64,000 nucleotides of DNA from Ovis canadensis. Taxonomy: Eukaryota; Chordata; Mammalia; Artiodactyla; Bovidae. Each line of letters opens with the position of its first letter. Within the stretch, counting starts at the first letter, position 1. The stretch lies in NCBI RefSeq assembly GCF_042477335.2, contig NC_091247.1, positions 7,462,501 through 7,526,500 on the forward strand. Direction: 5' to 3'. Below, piece after piece: positions 1-13,800 of the stretch. The notes beneath the pieces are model-generated. The model had not been told where the DNA came from. It worked only from the letters and a program-made list of their open reading frames with translations, and did not search any database. The translations under genes and the position numbers were made by a program.

Positions 1-1663
1 TCCGCCTGCAAAGGGACAGGAAGGAACGGTCAGTGAGGAAAACTTCCCAGACTTCAGAAGCCAAGAAAGACGGGGTCCTCTGTCAGGCAACTGGTCACTC
101 TCTCCTTGGTTAAAATGGGACTCAAGGGCCCTGATATTTCCAGGTCCTCTTTAGCCATAGTCAGAACCAGAAAGCTAGGTTCATTCATGTCCTCCCCAAC
201 AACATCCTTCCTCTGCTCACACCTTTTGAGACTTCCCAGTGCAACCATTCTGGAAACACCAACTCCTCCATGAGGCCTGGGCACCCCTGAGGATCTGGTC
301 CACCTGATTTTGGTATCATTCCCACTGTGCTCACTCAATTCCAACCCTACTGGCCCCCTTTCTCCTCTGTGAAAAGGCTGAGCTCTTCCCATTTCTGGGC
401 CTCTGCGCCTGTTGACTCTGACTGCCCAGAGCATCATATAGAAGTCTCCTCGCACACTCGGGCCTCAGTGTGAACAGTACCTCCTTAGAGGGCCTCCTGA
501 CTACTCCTACCCTCCTTTAGCATTCCCTACCATAGTATCCGAGTTATTTCCTTCACCGTGAACTATCACAATCCCGAACTATATTCCTTTGTAAATTTGT
601 TTACAATGTACCTCTCTCATGGGCCACCCCATGTAAGATCAAAGACCATATCTACCTTATTCACTGCTGTATCCCAGTGCCTGGCATACAGTAAGCATTC
701 CATTAATACCCATTAAATGGATGAAAAAATGATCAATATCCTAGACAAAACCAAAATAGGTTTCCTAGGGGAAAAGATGTTGGTGGGATTTTCAGAGCTG
801 CAATTCAAGAACTGCTGCCCTGTTCGGACCTAAAAAGTGACACATAAAACTCCCTAGAGACGACTGACCCTTTTGGTGTGTCTATAGTATCAGGGGTCCA
901 AAACCACCGTGTCACAGCCCACCTCCAAGGCTGTGGACAGTCAGGCACTAGAGAACAAGTTATAGAAGATTTAAGAGTGTGCCTGGAACAAAAGGTATTT
1001 GTTAAGCTGAAGTTATAAAGTCAAGATACTAATTTGGATTCCCTACAGCAAAACAGGTCAATATCAAGTCCTTACTATACAGCAAGATGTTATCAAAGCA
1101 CACACAAAAGAAAAGCCAAGGAAAAATGCAAATTCTTCTGAAACGTCAACTCGCTAAAAACCAAAGCTCTGTAGACACACCGCAGAGACAATGGCCTCTG
1201 ATCTTTTTCTAAGAACACCAGGGAACGCAGTTTCTAGAGCCAACGAAAACCACTGTTCTCTAGAGGGTACTGCTGCAGCCATTATAACCACCTGCTGACC
1301 AGTCAACAAATATGTATACCCAGCGTCCCCAGGGTACACAGTGGAGAGGCAATTATCCATATGCATAAGAAGTGGATGACGGAAGGGGTTCCCAAGACCT
1401 AGCTAGGTCCACAAAGGTAGCTATGGAAGGCTTTTATGAACATCTGAAGGCATTTAAATAATGCCTTCTCTGCACTTTCCTTAAGGGCCCCTTGCTGGCC
1501 AAAAAGCCTTCAAGCACCCCACATTTGGCACAGAACCTGTTACATTTTAGCACTCAGAGAAAAACCCTGATCATTCTTTAGCCCAAGGGGCTATATTTGC
1601 TAAGCATCCCAGCATACTGTTGCTAGGATACCAAAGCCAAAACTTGCCCCAGGAGGTTCTTAC
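1..1663 (-). other. NUP188: NUP188 intron 30, partial
   Basis: No exon of NUP188 or any other gene is visible here on either strand. The short open frames are chance frames. The intron runs off the left edge. Confidence 0.7.
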
Positions 1664-1859
1664 GTGACTGGTGGCAATGATGAGAAACATCCTCCAGGCG
1701 GAGACCAGCATCTGATACTCTACCAGGGAGGTGCAGCTGCTGCCCTCTGTGTCGGCCATGTGAACCGCCAAGGACTTGACATACCCCGACCAGTAGGCAA
1801 AGCGCTTCTCGCTGGAAAATTTCTTGAGTGTATCTTTTAATGACTGGTCTAATGAGCCC
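1664..1859 (-). CDS. NUP188: NUP188 coding exon 30 (last one in window)
   Basis: 196 nt (residues 1052-1117), beginning [20 protein letters not shown] and ending IIATSH before a GTAAGA donor. The next exon, expected to encode an ADIMHLTDS-like start, is not visible in 1-1663. Confidence 0.95.
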
Positions 1860-4800
1860 CTAGGGTTTTGGGAGAAAAATAAAACCTACGGTTAGCAGAA
1901 AAGCAGACGGGAGTGTGATGGGCACTGACCCTTGTTGAGGCAGAGAAAGCAACCTCACATGGGCTTAAAGGCAGACGGCTCCAGATCAGCTCCAGTGTGT
2001 GAGACTCACACTTCTTGCTCAACATAATGGGTTAGGCTGAGGCCTTTTCCAGGGTTCCTTCTCCATAAAATCCCGAGCACAAGGAGTTTGCTTCACAATC
2101 ACTCTTTCTGACAATCATAAATGCCATCAATGGACTGGCCAAGGACACAGATCAGTGGCCCTCCAGAAATGGCTCCAAACCAGCTCTCTCCTCTGCCTGG
2201 GCTCATTCAGCCACCCCCTCAGCAGCAGACCGCATGGGTCCCCCCGCCAAAAACCTCTGATTAAAATCTCAAAAGGGGAAAGGACTCACTTAACTACATA
2301 GTATATCTCCAAGCAAATTATCTTCATGATTAGGGCACAGGTTTCCAGGATGCTGGGCTGTGGAGGGGCAGAGCAGAGTCATGAGAACCTCTCCCCTGGG
2401 GACCCTCCCTCCCACGTGAGACAGAGCAGGGACTGGCACTAGCAAGCAAGCACACACGCTCCCTAGCAAGTGGGCATCTAACTTGACAGAGCAGAAGCGT
2501 CAGGCCCACAGTGTCTCGAAGTGAGTAGGGACCCCAGGGCCAGCAACAGAGCAGGGCATGCCACCCTCCTTCCTAAGCAAGACCTCAAAGGAGAGGAGAC
2601 AAATGCTTCTCTGAGAAAGAAGTTTCAGGTGAAGAAAACGTGCTGGTCGTTTAGACAGGTGGGGGTAGACATTTTCCACAGCCCAGTCTCAGCCCAGCCT
2701 TCACTCCCAGGGCCTCTCCACCATTGTCCCTCCCTTCACCACTCACCTCGGATGTTTCCGAGGGAGGAGAAAGCGTACCAAATAGTGGACTCGTTAGATT
2801 CTCCCAAAACTTGGGTCTGAAAAGAAAATACATGTCAGAAATCCCACTTTCTCTCATACAGTCCTTTTTCTCCTCTTTCCACCTCCCCTCGGTGCTCACC
2901 TCTCCACATTTTCTCAGTTCCAGCCCTAACATCTGCTGCATAGGTCACCTGTTCCTACTATGATACATAACAGAAAGGGGTTCCATGGACAAAACAGGGA
3001 CCCAGAGTAAAGCATGTTCCATTCAGCTCAATGGCTCGAGCAAGTCACCCTCATCTGACTACTGTTTCTTGTGAACGATGGCTTTAGGGGTTGGCAGAAG
3101 GTGGGAACTTGAAAGGTGGGAACTCTGAGGTAAACACATCAGAGTAAAGACTACACCTGATGGGGCAGCTTTAAAAAGAGAGTAACTCCTACACAATAAC
3201 CCAAGCATGAAGCACTTTTAAGCATGACCTCTCACAACAAACCTCCCAGAATGACTGCCCCCTCATCTTACAGACAAGGACACACACTCCAGAGAATAAG
3301 TAATTTCTGGAGTCAGACTCACTTGGTTCTGAGGACCAGCATGGCACTGTCCCGCCGGTCCTGCCACAGGGCGTGCAAAAAGGCGATGGCCGCCCGGTGC
3401 AGCAGTGGGGGGCACCAGTAGCGGTCCTGCTGCTGCGAACCGATCAGCTCCAGTACCGCGTGTAGACAGCTCCACACTCCGAGGCTGAATTCCTGCAGTG
3501 GGACAGTGAGAGCTCAGGCCCACAGCTTCCGCCCACAGCCGGACCCGCAGAGTCCAGCACCCACCTCCCAGAGGACTATTTCCCAGCTTCATCCCAGGTG
3601 CAGGCTCACCTTGGAGCCATCGCTGCCATCCTTCACCTCCAGATTCAGAAACAGTTCAATGAGGCCTGGCTGCGTCTCTACAGCAACCGTGAGGAATTCC
3701 AGAATCATGACTTTGATGCGCATATCCTCAATCTTGCTCTGCAGTCGGGTCAGGAAGGCGTCTCGGATGGCAGCCGCATCACTGCCCAGGCAGGCATACA
3801 CTGACATGGGGGCCACCTAGGGGAGACCAGGACACACAGGTAGAGCTCCACCTCCAGAAAAACCACAAAAGGCATCTGCAGAAAGGTGCTGAAGAACTCT
3901 TGGAAAATGCCAGAGGGAAACCTCCAGATGGACAGGTCTGGGCCACAAGGGACATCACAGCAAACTACAGCAAAAGATGCCCCATGATTCCCAGAGAAAA
4001 TAGTAATCAACATAAAAAGATGCATAACCTCTCTCACAGTTAAATAAATGTAAAGTTTTTTTAAAAAAAGGTAACACTGATTTGCCTATTAGATTAGCAA
4101 AGATTAAAAAACTCATGAAGTCACTGTGGCAAGGATATGAGACTTAGGTTCTAGTAGTATAAACTGTCACATCCTTTCTGGAGGCTAATTTCAAAATATC
4201 TAATAAAAATTTAAATGTTCATTAATATCTAACTAATTTTTAGGAATTGTAAACAAAAGTTTACAGAGTTCTGTGGATAGGAATGTTCACTATAGCACTA
4301 TTTAACAGTAAGACAGAAAATAGCCTAAATAAATCAGGACCCATCCATGCTATGGCATGCCACACAAGAATTAAGAGAATAAGGTAGATCCCAATGTGCC
4401 CACATGGCAAGGCTGCAGGATATGGCATTAAGGGAAGAAAGCTAGTCACAAAACAGTATGTATCGTGGAATTCTGCTTTTGAAAAGAACAAAAGCTCACA
4501 CTAAACATCCTTTAATACATAAGCATGGACAGAAAGAAACCTGGAGCAATGTGTACCAATCTGCTCACAGGAATTCTTAGAATGATATTAGAGGAGACCT
4601 TAATTTTCTGTAAAAGTTTATCTGTAACATTTAAATAAATATTTTAAAATGAGTATGTATGTCTTTTATAATCAGGAAAAAAAAAAGTGCGTGTGAGTGA
4701 GTGTGTGTCTATAGGTACATCTCTTTAAAAGTCGAAGTCAATTGCATCTCTTAGAAGAAACAGTGTTCTGAAGCACAAAGTCAGTTTTCTGGGGCTTTGA

Positions 4801-7800
4801 CTTGTTAGGTGGGATCCTACCGTGGCCAGACGTTTTAGCAGCTGGATGGCAAGACGAGGCAGAGCTGGGTCGTGTTTGTGGTAGATGTATTTGGCAAGAA
4901 CAGCAATAAGGTTGTTCCCATGGGCACCTGAAGAAGTACAGGAAACAGTTCAGACACCAAAGTATGCCTAGTCCAAGCTCTTAGGAGAGATTTCTGTTCA
5001 AAAAGCTCACATATATGAAGGAATTTACTCTCGAGTACTTGGAGGGCCCAAGCGGATGCAGGTGGCCCTGTCATTCTCTTTCTTCACTAGCCAAGGGGAC
5101 AGGCAGGACTGGGGGTAAATAGCTCAATCCAATACATTAAGAGAAGAATTAGATACACTATTTAGAAAATAGTCTTTTAACAAACAGGTTAGGAAAAAAG
5201 ACATCACATTATATATAACATGGCACTAAATGCAAAAAATCATAAAAATCCCCAAATGATATAGCTAGAAAAAGGTCATAGATGTTGTCCAAATACCTAC
5301 TTGAAAATGAGAAACTGGGTCCCAAAGAGATTAAATGAGTAGTTTAAAGCCAAAGAGTAATAACAGTCAACACTAACTAGGTACCAGGTTTTACAGGTAG
5401 CAATTGAATGTTCATTATGATCTTACAAGGTAGATACTGCGACTATCCCCATTTTATAGACGAGAAATCTGAGGCATAGTTGTTAACATAAGCTGCCCAA
5501 GGTCAAAGCTGGTTGGAACCAGAATTTTAACCGAGATACTCTGAACATATATTCTTTACTACTGTTCTATCACCACTGGGAAGCAGACATGAAGTATGAT
5601 ACAGTCTTATTTCTAAGTCCAACTGGCGATCATTACCAAATTTCCTCAAAGAGTTCATCAGAAAATACTGTTGACCTCTAAAACACAGCCTGCAGTATGT
5701 ACTTATGGGCAGAAATGCTGCTGATTAGAAGAAAAATACATACCATGCTGTGTGAGAGCCTGTTCCAGAGGGGACACCACATTAGAAGGAGGTTTCAGCC
5801 GAATGACATTGTTGGTGACGGAGAATGCCAGTTTCACTGTCTTGATCAGCAGCTGGCCCTGGCCCTGGCCCTCTGCCCCATCGCTAGGGTGCCAAATGGA
5901 AACCAAAGTTGATTCAGACAACATGACTTCATTCCCAACACACGTGCTCTCATGAATGAGATTCCAGCAACAATCCCAGAATTCAACAGCTCTAGAGGCC
6001 CCAGTCCAAACTAGGAGAGAGAAGGTGCACTCAACTCCCTTTGCTGTGCGCCAGTCTACACAGCAGCCAGGAGGTTACACAAAGGCTACATCCTAGGAAA
6101 AACAAGGTTGTCTTTCTTACACTCCAGTTCTTACAACATGCAGGCATGATAAAGATACACGGGGGAAGGTGGAGAGGAAGGCCTACCTGCGGGGCTGAGC
6201 AGCCATGACCATGTCGATGGTGTCCACGCCGATGCCCATGATATTGATTACTGTCTGTCCTGCTTCCGTGTAGGCCAGGCTGCAGATGCAGAGAGACTGC
6301 AGGCTGGGGGTGTGACTGGAAGACAGACACGTCCTGAGTTACCAGGGAGCCACCAAATTTATTACTGCAAGTAAAGGGTATTGTCCTAATCTAACCAACT
6401 GGACATCAGTGATACAAATCAGCTCTTTGCCAAAAAAAAGCCACTGTGATTTCTTTCTTTAAACAGACCCTGAGAAACCATCTAAATATCCATCGATTAA
6501 TGAAAATGCTTACTGAAGCAAATCACAATTAATCCATAGAGTGGAATGCATGGAACCATTAAAACAAAACAGATCTGCATGTAGTGGCATGGATATAAAG
6601 TTACAGAAGAATAAGTACAAGCAGAGGAAAAAAAAACCTAGAAGATACATGTTAACTTGTTAATAGCCATCTCTGGGAAATAGGTTTATGAAGGGCATCT
6701 TGCCCTATTTCTCTATGAACATACACAGCTTTTGTTAAGATCATAAAAAGTGCGTGTATAATTTCACTGGGAACAACCTTGTTACCACTTCATTTGCTCT
6801 TCTCTCTTCAGAGGGATAAAGAGAAACAGGCTGGTGGAAGGCAAATCAGAACCCCAAGAAGACTGAGCTCTGGGCCCAACCAAGCTGAGTTCTCTGGAAC
6901 GAGCCAGCTGTGCATAGCAGAAGCCCAAGTCTTCCCTTGCAGAGTGGCAGCATCTCAAAGTACCAAGCACTAGCAATCTCCCCACTCCTACCTGCTGTGC
7001 AGGTCTGTCTCATGGCACAGGTTCAGTATTGAATGAATCAGCTCCAGGATCAGGCAACCTGGACTCCAGAAAAGACATAGGAGTGATGTGACCTCGTGTG
7101 ATGAGCCTTATCCCAAGAAAGAAAGGTGTCCAGGGAGCCTCCCATCCTCGCTGCCCATGTTCTCCTTACCAATCTGTTCTCTCACACCATGGGAGTTGTA
7201 GCGCCACTTGTGGTAACTTGGCAGCATCTCCTTCAGCACAAACATGACACAAGGCACCAGCCCTTGGCTCTGGGTACTACCAAGCTGCCCCTATAAGAAA
7301 CCTTGCCGTGAGGGCATATGCCACTTAAGAATAAGTCACTTTATCACTAGAGATCTGACTCCAAGACCACATATCCAAAAGAAATCTGGGCAAACCTTGG
7401 CTATCAGTGGGGATAAAAGAACAACAAACATCAGAATACTCTAGTTCAACTGAATGCAAGTCATAGGTTTCCCTAGAATAGAGAAAGGGACGAAAAAGAC
7501 AATGTGACAATATCACAAAAGGCACCTACAAGGAAGAGAAGGATGAAGGGTAAACCTGAGCAGGAGAGAGGTCCATCTTAAACACAGAGGATACAAGACT
7601 GCTGACAATGGGAAAATCCAGGTTCACTGTCATGACCACCTACCACCCTCTAAACTCTATCCCATCACTCAAGTATCAGAAAGGAGATTTGATACTCAGA
7701 ATTCTCTGTCCTAGTATTACTTGTTACCATCAGCTTCCTTATCGTAAAAGTAAGATTTCTTTATATAAACATATCTACTTCCCGATCTCTACACAGAACC

Positions 7801-10800
7801 GTTTCTATTTAAGCGTTCATTGACTGATTCTTGCAAGCAGCACATGTGCTGAGCGTTCTTCATGTGGGGCCCTCTCAGCTCTGTGAGGTAGAGATCATTT
7901 ATCAGACCAGTTCAGAGAGGTGCTAAGAAATTTATTCTCCAGGCAAGAATACTGGAGTGGGTTGCTGTTCACTTCTCCAGGGGATCTTCCCAACCCAGGA
8001 GTCGAACCTCAGTCTCCTGCATCGCAGACTCTTTACTGACTGAGCTATGAGGGAAGCCCCAACTCCACTTTAGAAGTAAACATACGATGTATATACTGGG
8101 ACATGGTGAAATGTGTACATATTACCCTGGGCTTTGTCAGAGATAACTTTATGAAGTCACTGCATTATGCTGTGCAGACTCTGAGTATTAAATATGTTAA
8201 CAAAGATGAAGCATCTACTATAAAGTCAGGCACACAATAGTTAGGACACAGAGACAGCTATCACTGTAACTTCAGGACAACTGTTAGGCCTGCAAACAAA
8301 TGACTACAGTAATGGGATATAGGAAAACTATTTCAGATGCTTCTATCTGATGAGATTTTACCTTGACAAGAGTGGTGATCAAGCGCAGAAAGGCAACAGT
8401 GACCCCATACTCGCCCTGGGGCTGTTCACTATTCATCAAGAGGTTTCCATACCCACCAGCATTCATCCCCTCAGCACTGGGGAAAAACAGAGGGACAAAG
8501 GGGAAAAAAACAATGGGATGCTTTCAATAAACTATAAATTCAATTTCAATAAACTGTAATAATTCCTGTTATTGTCTCGGTGACTTGGGCATAAAATGGA
8601 AAAGCTCTGCAAAGGAATTAATCAAATCTAGGCTACTTATTAACTAGGGGAAGCATTAAGGACTTTACTGATATACAACCTCAAAAGTGAAAAATCAAAT
8701 AAACATGAAGCAAGCATGTTTGTCTTATAAACAAGAGAGAGCAAGGAGAGAATGCTCAGGTAGCAAGATGGAGCCTGTGTATCAATAAATGGTGCACCAG
8801 CAAGCTCGCGTGGTCGTGATACACGGGAAAGTGCAGTGACCTCGGCTTAAAAAGGGGAAGTCGAGCCTCTGGATCCAGACAGCCCTGGATTCTCTAGACT
8901 AGAAAGTTAACTTCCACATACCTAAGGTGGTTGCTGCTGGATGAGAAATACCTCTCTCCCTCAGCTTTAAAGACTGAGAGCCACATCAGTGCTCGCCTAA
9001 GCAAAGAGCCTCTGTGCCCCAAGTCCCATCACCTCCTTCGCCTCATCCTGACTCATTTCTGGTGAGAGGACTGAAAAGGCAAGCAGCAGAATACACAGGC
9101 TCAGAGAAGCACCTTTAAAACTAACAAAGCTAGCTGAGATCTGAAATGTAAGTGACACTCCCCGGGAATACACTCCACCCCTAAGACCTGGCTCACCTGA
9201 TCATCTGACTCATGTTGGAGACCTGGTGGGCCACGAAAGGCAAGAAGCCTGTGTGAAGAAGATCAGTCCAGACCTGGAGAGGGAAGAGTCGAGTGTCTGT
9301 GGTGTGTCTTCAGGTATATGCCATATGTGACATTTTTTGGCTGTTAGGAAGACTGTGTCTCACCTTTGCTGGGTTCCGGGCAGCCAAAACAGTCAAGCAA
9401 TTGACGCAAGAAGCAATGACATCCACAGGCGGGGAGATCACTGTCGTTAACCTGGTTGGAGAACAGTGCACTGTACTCAGTGAAATGAATCAAGTTACTT
9501 GCTCCATCACAAGTATTTTCCAGTCCTGTCTCCCCAGGTCCCTCCTGGCAGCAGGAAATGAAAATAGGAAATCCCTCTGCTGTGGAGAGATATCACACCA
9601 GGGTATCCCACCACAGGCTGCGTGCAGCCTCTGACCCCATGGGAGGGACCAGATGCTGACCGTTGCAGCAGCATGTAGACACGGGACGTGATGGGCAGGA
9701 GGCAGTCTGCTATCGACAGGTCTGTGCTGATGACCTTATGGACCAGGTCGATGATGGGTTTGACCCGCTGGCAGTGCTGAATCACATCTGAGGGGGAAAA
9801 GTTGTGATCTCAATGAAAACAACACCTTTAAGATAATTAAATAGTCTCTGAGACCCAGATAAATGATGCTAATCACAACCTGGAAGGTTCTGAATCTTAT
9901 CTTGAAAGTCTCTGTCTTCCGAATCGTCTAACCGTGCCCATTTTTCTTCCCACAGCGATCGCTCTCCACGTTGAGCTCACCTGCAGTGGAAACGACGTGC
10001 AGCAGCATCTCAATCTCGCAGGTGAAGAGGGTCCAGCTGCTATACGAGTATTCCCAGCGCACCAGGTAGGCCCTATCGTCCAGCATCACCTGGCCCACAG
10101 TGCCTTGAGGTATGCGAAGGTTGGTCTGACCCCCTAAAATAGAAAGAGAAATTAGTCTAATAGGAAGAGAAGATTCCTATGACAGACAGCAATATCTAAT
10201 CCCACAGAGATGTACAGACTCTCCTCATAGGACCCACTACTGTTATAGCTTTTTGCATTAAAAAGGGACAAAAACAAAAACTCTCAGCTGTCATAGGGGA
10301 AGTGAGTCTTTCCATGTGTCTGAAAAACAATCGAGTGCAGAGTGGTTCTCCACTCACATGATGACTATAGGAAGACCACCTTACAGGATAGCAGGTGCCC
10401 GGGTCACCAGGTAAGTCACTAACGATGCAAAGATTAGAAGAGTAAGGCTATGCCTCCCACATTTTATTCCTTGAGCACGTGGAATATACAAGAGCTTACA
10501 CCTGTTAACTCTCACACGCTGCCAGCAGGAAAGGAAATCGCTGTTTTTCTACAACTTAATTCAGCACAATCCACTCAAAAATTTTCTACCATTTTTCTCA
10601 AACTATGGTAAAAAAAAATACATAAAATTCACCATTTTAACCATTTCTAAGTTGTCGGGCCAGTGGCATTACATACATTCACATGGTTATGCAACCTTCA
10701 CTACCATCAACCCAAAGACCTGTTTACATCATGCAAATCTGAAATTCCGTACCCATTAACCTGTCATCTCCATTATCCCAGCCCCCAGCCCGTCAACCAC

Positions 10801-13800
10801 CATTCTGTTTTCCGTCACTATAAACCGAACTACTCTAAGTACCTCATATGCATGGAATCGTACAGTATTTATCCTTTCTGGACTGTTCTACTTCACTTAG
10901 TATCATGTTTTCAAGGTTCACCCATGTTATATATAGCATGTGTCAGAATTCCTTTTCTCTTTAAGGCTGAATACTCTTCCAAATTTTGGCTCGTAAGGAA
11001 ACTTGGTGTCTCACCTATATATACTGCATTTTAGAAAATCCATTTCATCTGTCAGTGGACATGTATTTAAAAATCTTATTGCATACACCCTTTTACCCAA
11101 CAATCCCACTTTAGGGATTCTATGTACTAAAAAGTAAAAGTACCAGGATATAAAGGTATATATCCCCAGAGAAGCACTGTTTGTAGTGGCAAGAACCTGA
11201 CATAGTCTAAATGTCCTCTAAAAGGTCAAAGATAAAAAAATATGAAACATCAAGAGTAATTATATAGTTACTAAAAAGAATGAGTCAGATCTACATGTAA
11301 TAAAATCAATTTGTAGAATGAATCTGTTAGAGAATACAGAGATGTGTAAGAGGATACACATCACACTCTGAACATTAACCGTCTGATGGAGACGGGCCTG
11401 AATGGAGATTTGAACGTTTAAAAACGTAGCTCTGTACTGTCTCCCTTGTTATAATGAACAAGCACTATTTTTGAAGTAACACAATCAAACGATGTAAAAC
11501 AGTAAGAAACCAATAATTTAAGAGCAAATCAACAAGCACAGTGGAGGAGAGGATCCACTTTAAAGGTACCTGCCACGGAACACTAAATGGCAGTAAAGTC
11601 AACACAGACGCCATGGAAGAGGCTACCGAGCCAGGGTCATCTGTCTCTCTCACCTAGAGGGTAAAGGAGTTTGGGTGTTTGCCTCCGCCAAAGGGTTCCA
11701 TCTTCATGGGAAATCACATCATGGGGCTTGTGCTTATAGAGTTCATTGTAGAAAGACATCTTATCCAAGAAACTATACACCTGCCAACATACAGGGAAAA
11801 AAAACCCAAAGAGCTATACATTTACTGAGGGACATTTAAGGGGCCTCCCATCTGCTTTCTGCTCTTTTAGCCAGACTGTGCTGACTCTCAAACTTCCTAC
11901 AAAGCCATCCCTAGGACTCTTTTGAGACTTGCCGCAGCACTCCTTGTGAAGTCAAACCCTTCTTACTCTTTAACACCCAACTCAAGGACCCTCTCACTCC
12001 ACAGAGAGCTGTCTCTCCTGAACAGTATGGTCTTGACCATTCAGATGACATAAATTATATACCACTTGGCTTTACGGTTCTTATTTAGTCTAGGCTGCGT
12101 CCAGCTCTTGCAACCTCATGGACTACAGTCCACCAGGCTCCTCTGTCCATGGGATTTCCCAGGCAAGAATACTAGAGAGGGTTGCCATTTCCTTCTCCAG
12201 GGGATCTTTGTGACCCAGGGATCAAACCCAATCCCCTGCATTGGCAGGCAGATTCTTTACTGCTGAGACACCAGGGAAGCCCACCTAGCTTTACTACTGA
12301 ATTCTTATATCCATTATTCTCTTCAAACTAGAGATTAAGGAACTTCACAATTTGTCTTACTCCCACAATATCTACAATAGGTACTTCAGAAAATTTAATT
12401 TTATAGAACTGAGGAAATATCTTCAGCATTTTTCATTCAACTGCAGACTAATTCTTGCCATGGCAGTGGAATTGCAACATGAAAAGCAAAAAGAACTTCT
12501 AAAAAACATCTCCCATTCTATTCAGGCATCTAACTGAACAACCTACCTTCTTAGCAGTAGACTTCCCTGATACAAGGGCTCGAAGCAACTGCAGGAGTGG
12601 AGACAGGAGATGGGGAAACATTCCACATACACTGTCCAGAATGATCCCAAGACCAGAGGTTGGTTCCTATGGCAGAAGGGGAGAAGTCACTGACCTGCAT
12701 GTTATCCAGAAATTAACACATCTCTGAACTGCCCAGCAACCATAAGAAAATGTAAAATAAATCCTTTTCTTTAGGTAGATGGATTTCTCTAATAATTTAA
12801 AACTTCCATGTTAAACATCCAGTGAAAAAGGCTTCAACAACTGACCGAGTGAGACCCTGAAGAGAGACTACTGCTGCCTCCAGTGACCTCTGCTAGGCAT
12901 CCTCGCCACAGGAAAACACAATTTAGCTGTACATGATCTGCTTACTGATATGAACAGTGCCCACAGCCTGTCAGCAGTTAGCACCACACGTGAGCATCAC
13001 ATCCTAATCTGTATTTTGTTTCCCACACCTCAGGAGAAAGACGGTGCAATACACCAGCCAATCACTCAGGCCATAGTTCAAAGAAAAGATTTATTCATCA
13101 CCTGGGCCTTGAGGCTTGAGGCTGCTGTCAACGCTAAGACTAAATACCAGTGAGAAACTGTTCTCTCCAAAGCCAAATCCTTACCCTAACCCGTAACAGT
13201 ACTCTGAAAATTTCTAAGATGGTTATAATCACCCAATGGCATGTTCAGCAATTAGAGCACTACTGGTACCTGAGACTCTCGATGTGAAAGAAAGACTTGG
13301 TGGGTAGGAGAGAGGACACACTGGCTACTACTGTGGACAGGGACTCAAGTCAGACAGAGCCACATCTTGACCCCACCCAGCGGTGGTGACTAGCTTGGGC
13401 ATTTAACTTCCCATCTCTGAGCACATTTCCTCACACACAAAATTGAATATTATTATCTAATTTATCAATTTTTGTATAGATTACATGAGAAAACAGACTT
13501 AAAAGCTTAGTATAAGAACTAAAACAAATTCTACGGCAGAGAACACCACAGCATGACTCCCTCTGACATACTTACTGTTCCCCAGAACAGTTCTGGGAGA
13601 GAAGGGTCTGCCAGGACTTCACATGCTGTGTCAATTACATCCTGTTGAGGAGGGAAGAAGAAAATGGCTTATTTTTCCTGGTTGAACCAGTCTTTTAGCT
13701 GCATTCTATTAAAATAAAAATATGAATAATGCCTTCATATACTATGTAAGAAAGAATTCTGGGATTAAAAAGGAATTGTAAGATGGTAAGGAAATTAACC

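Noticed and set aside
1-1663. Further NUP188 exons left of exon 30
   Set aside because: The expected next protein text (around IMHLTD and RRQLFLDVL) is not found in any minus frame here.
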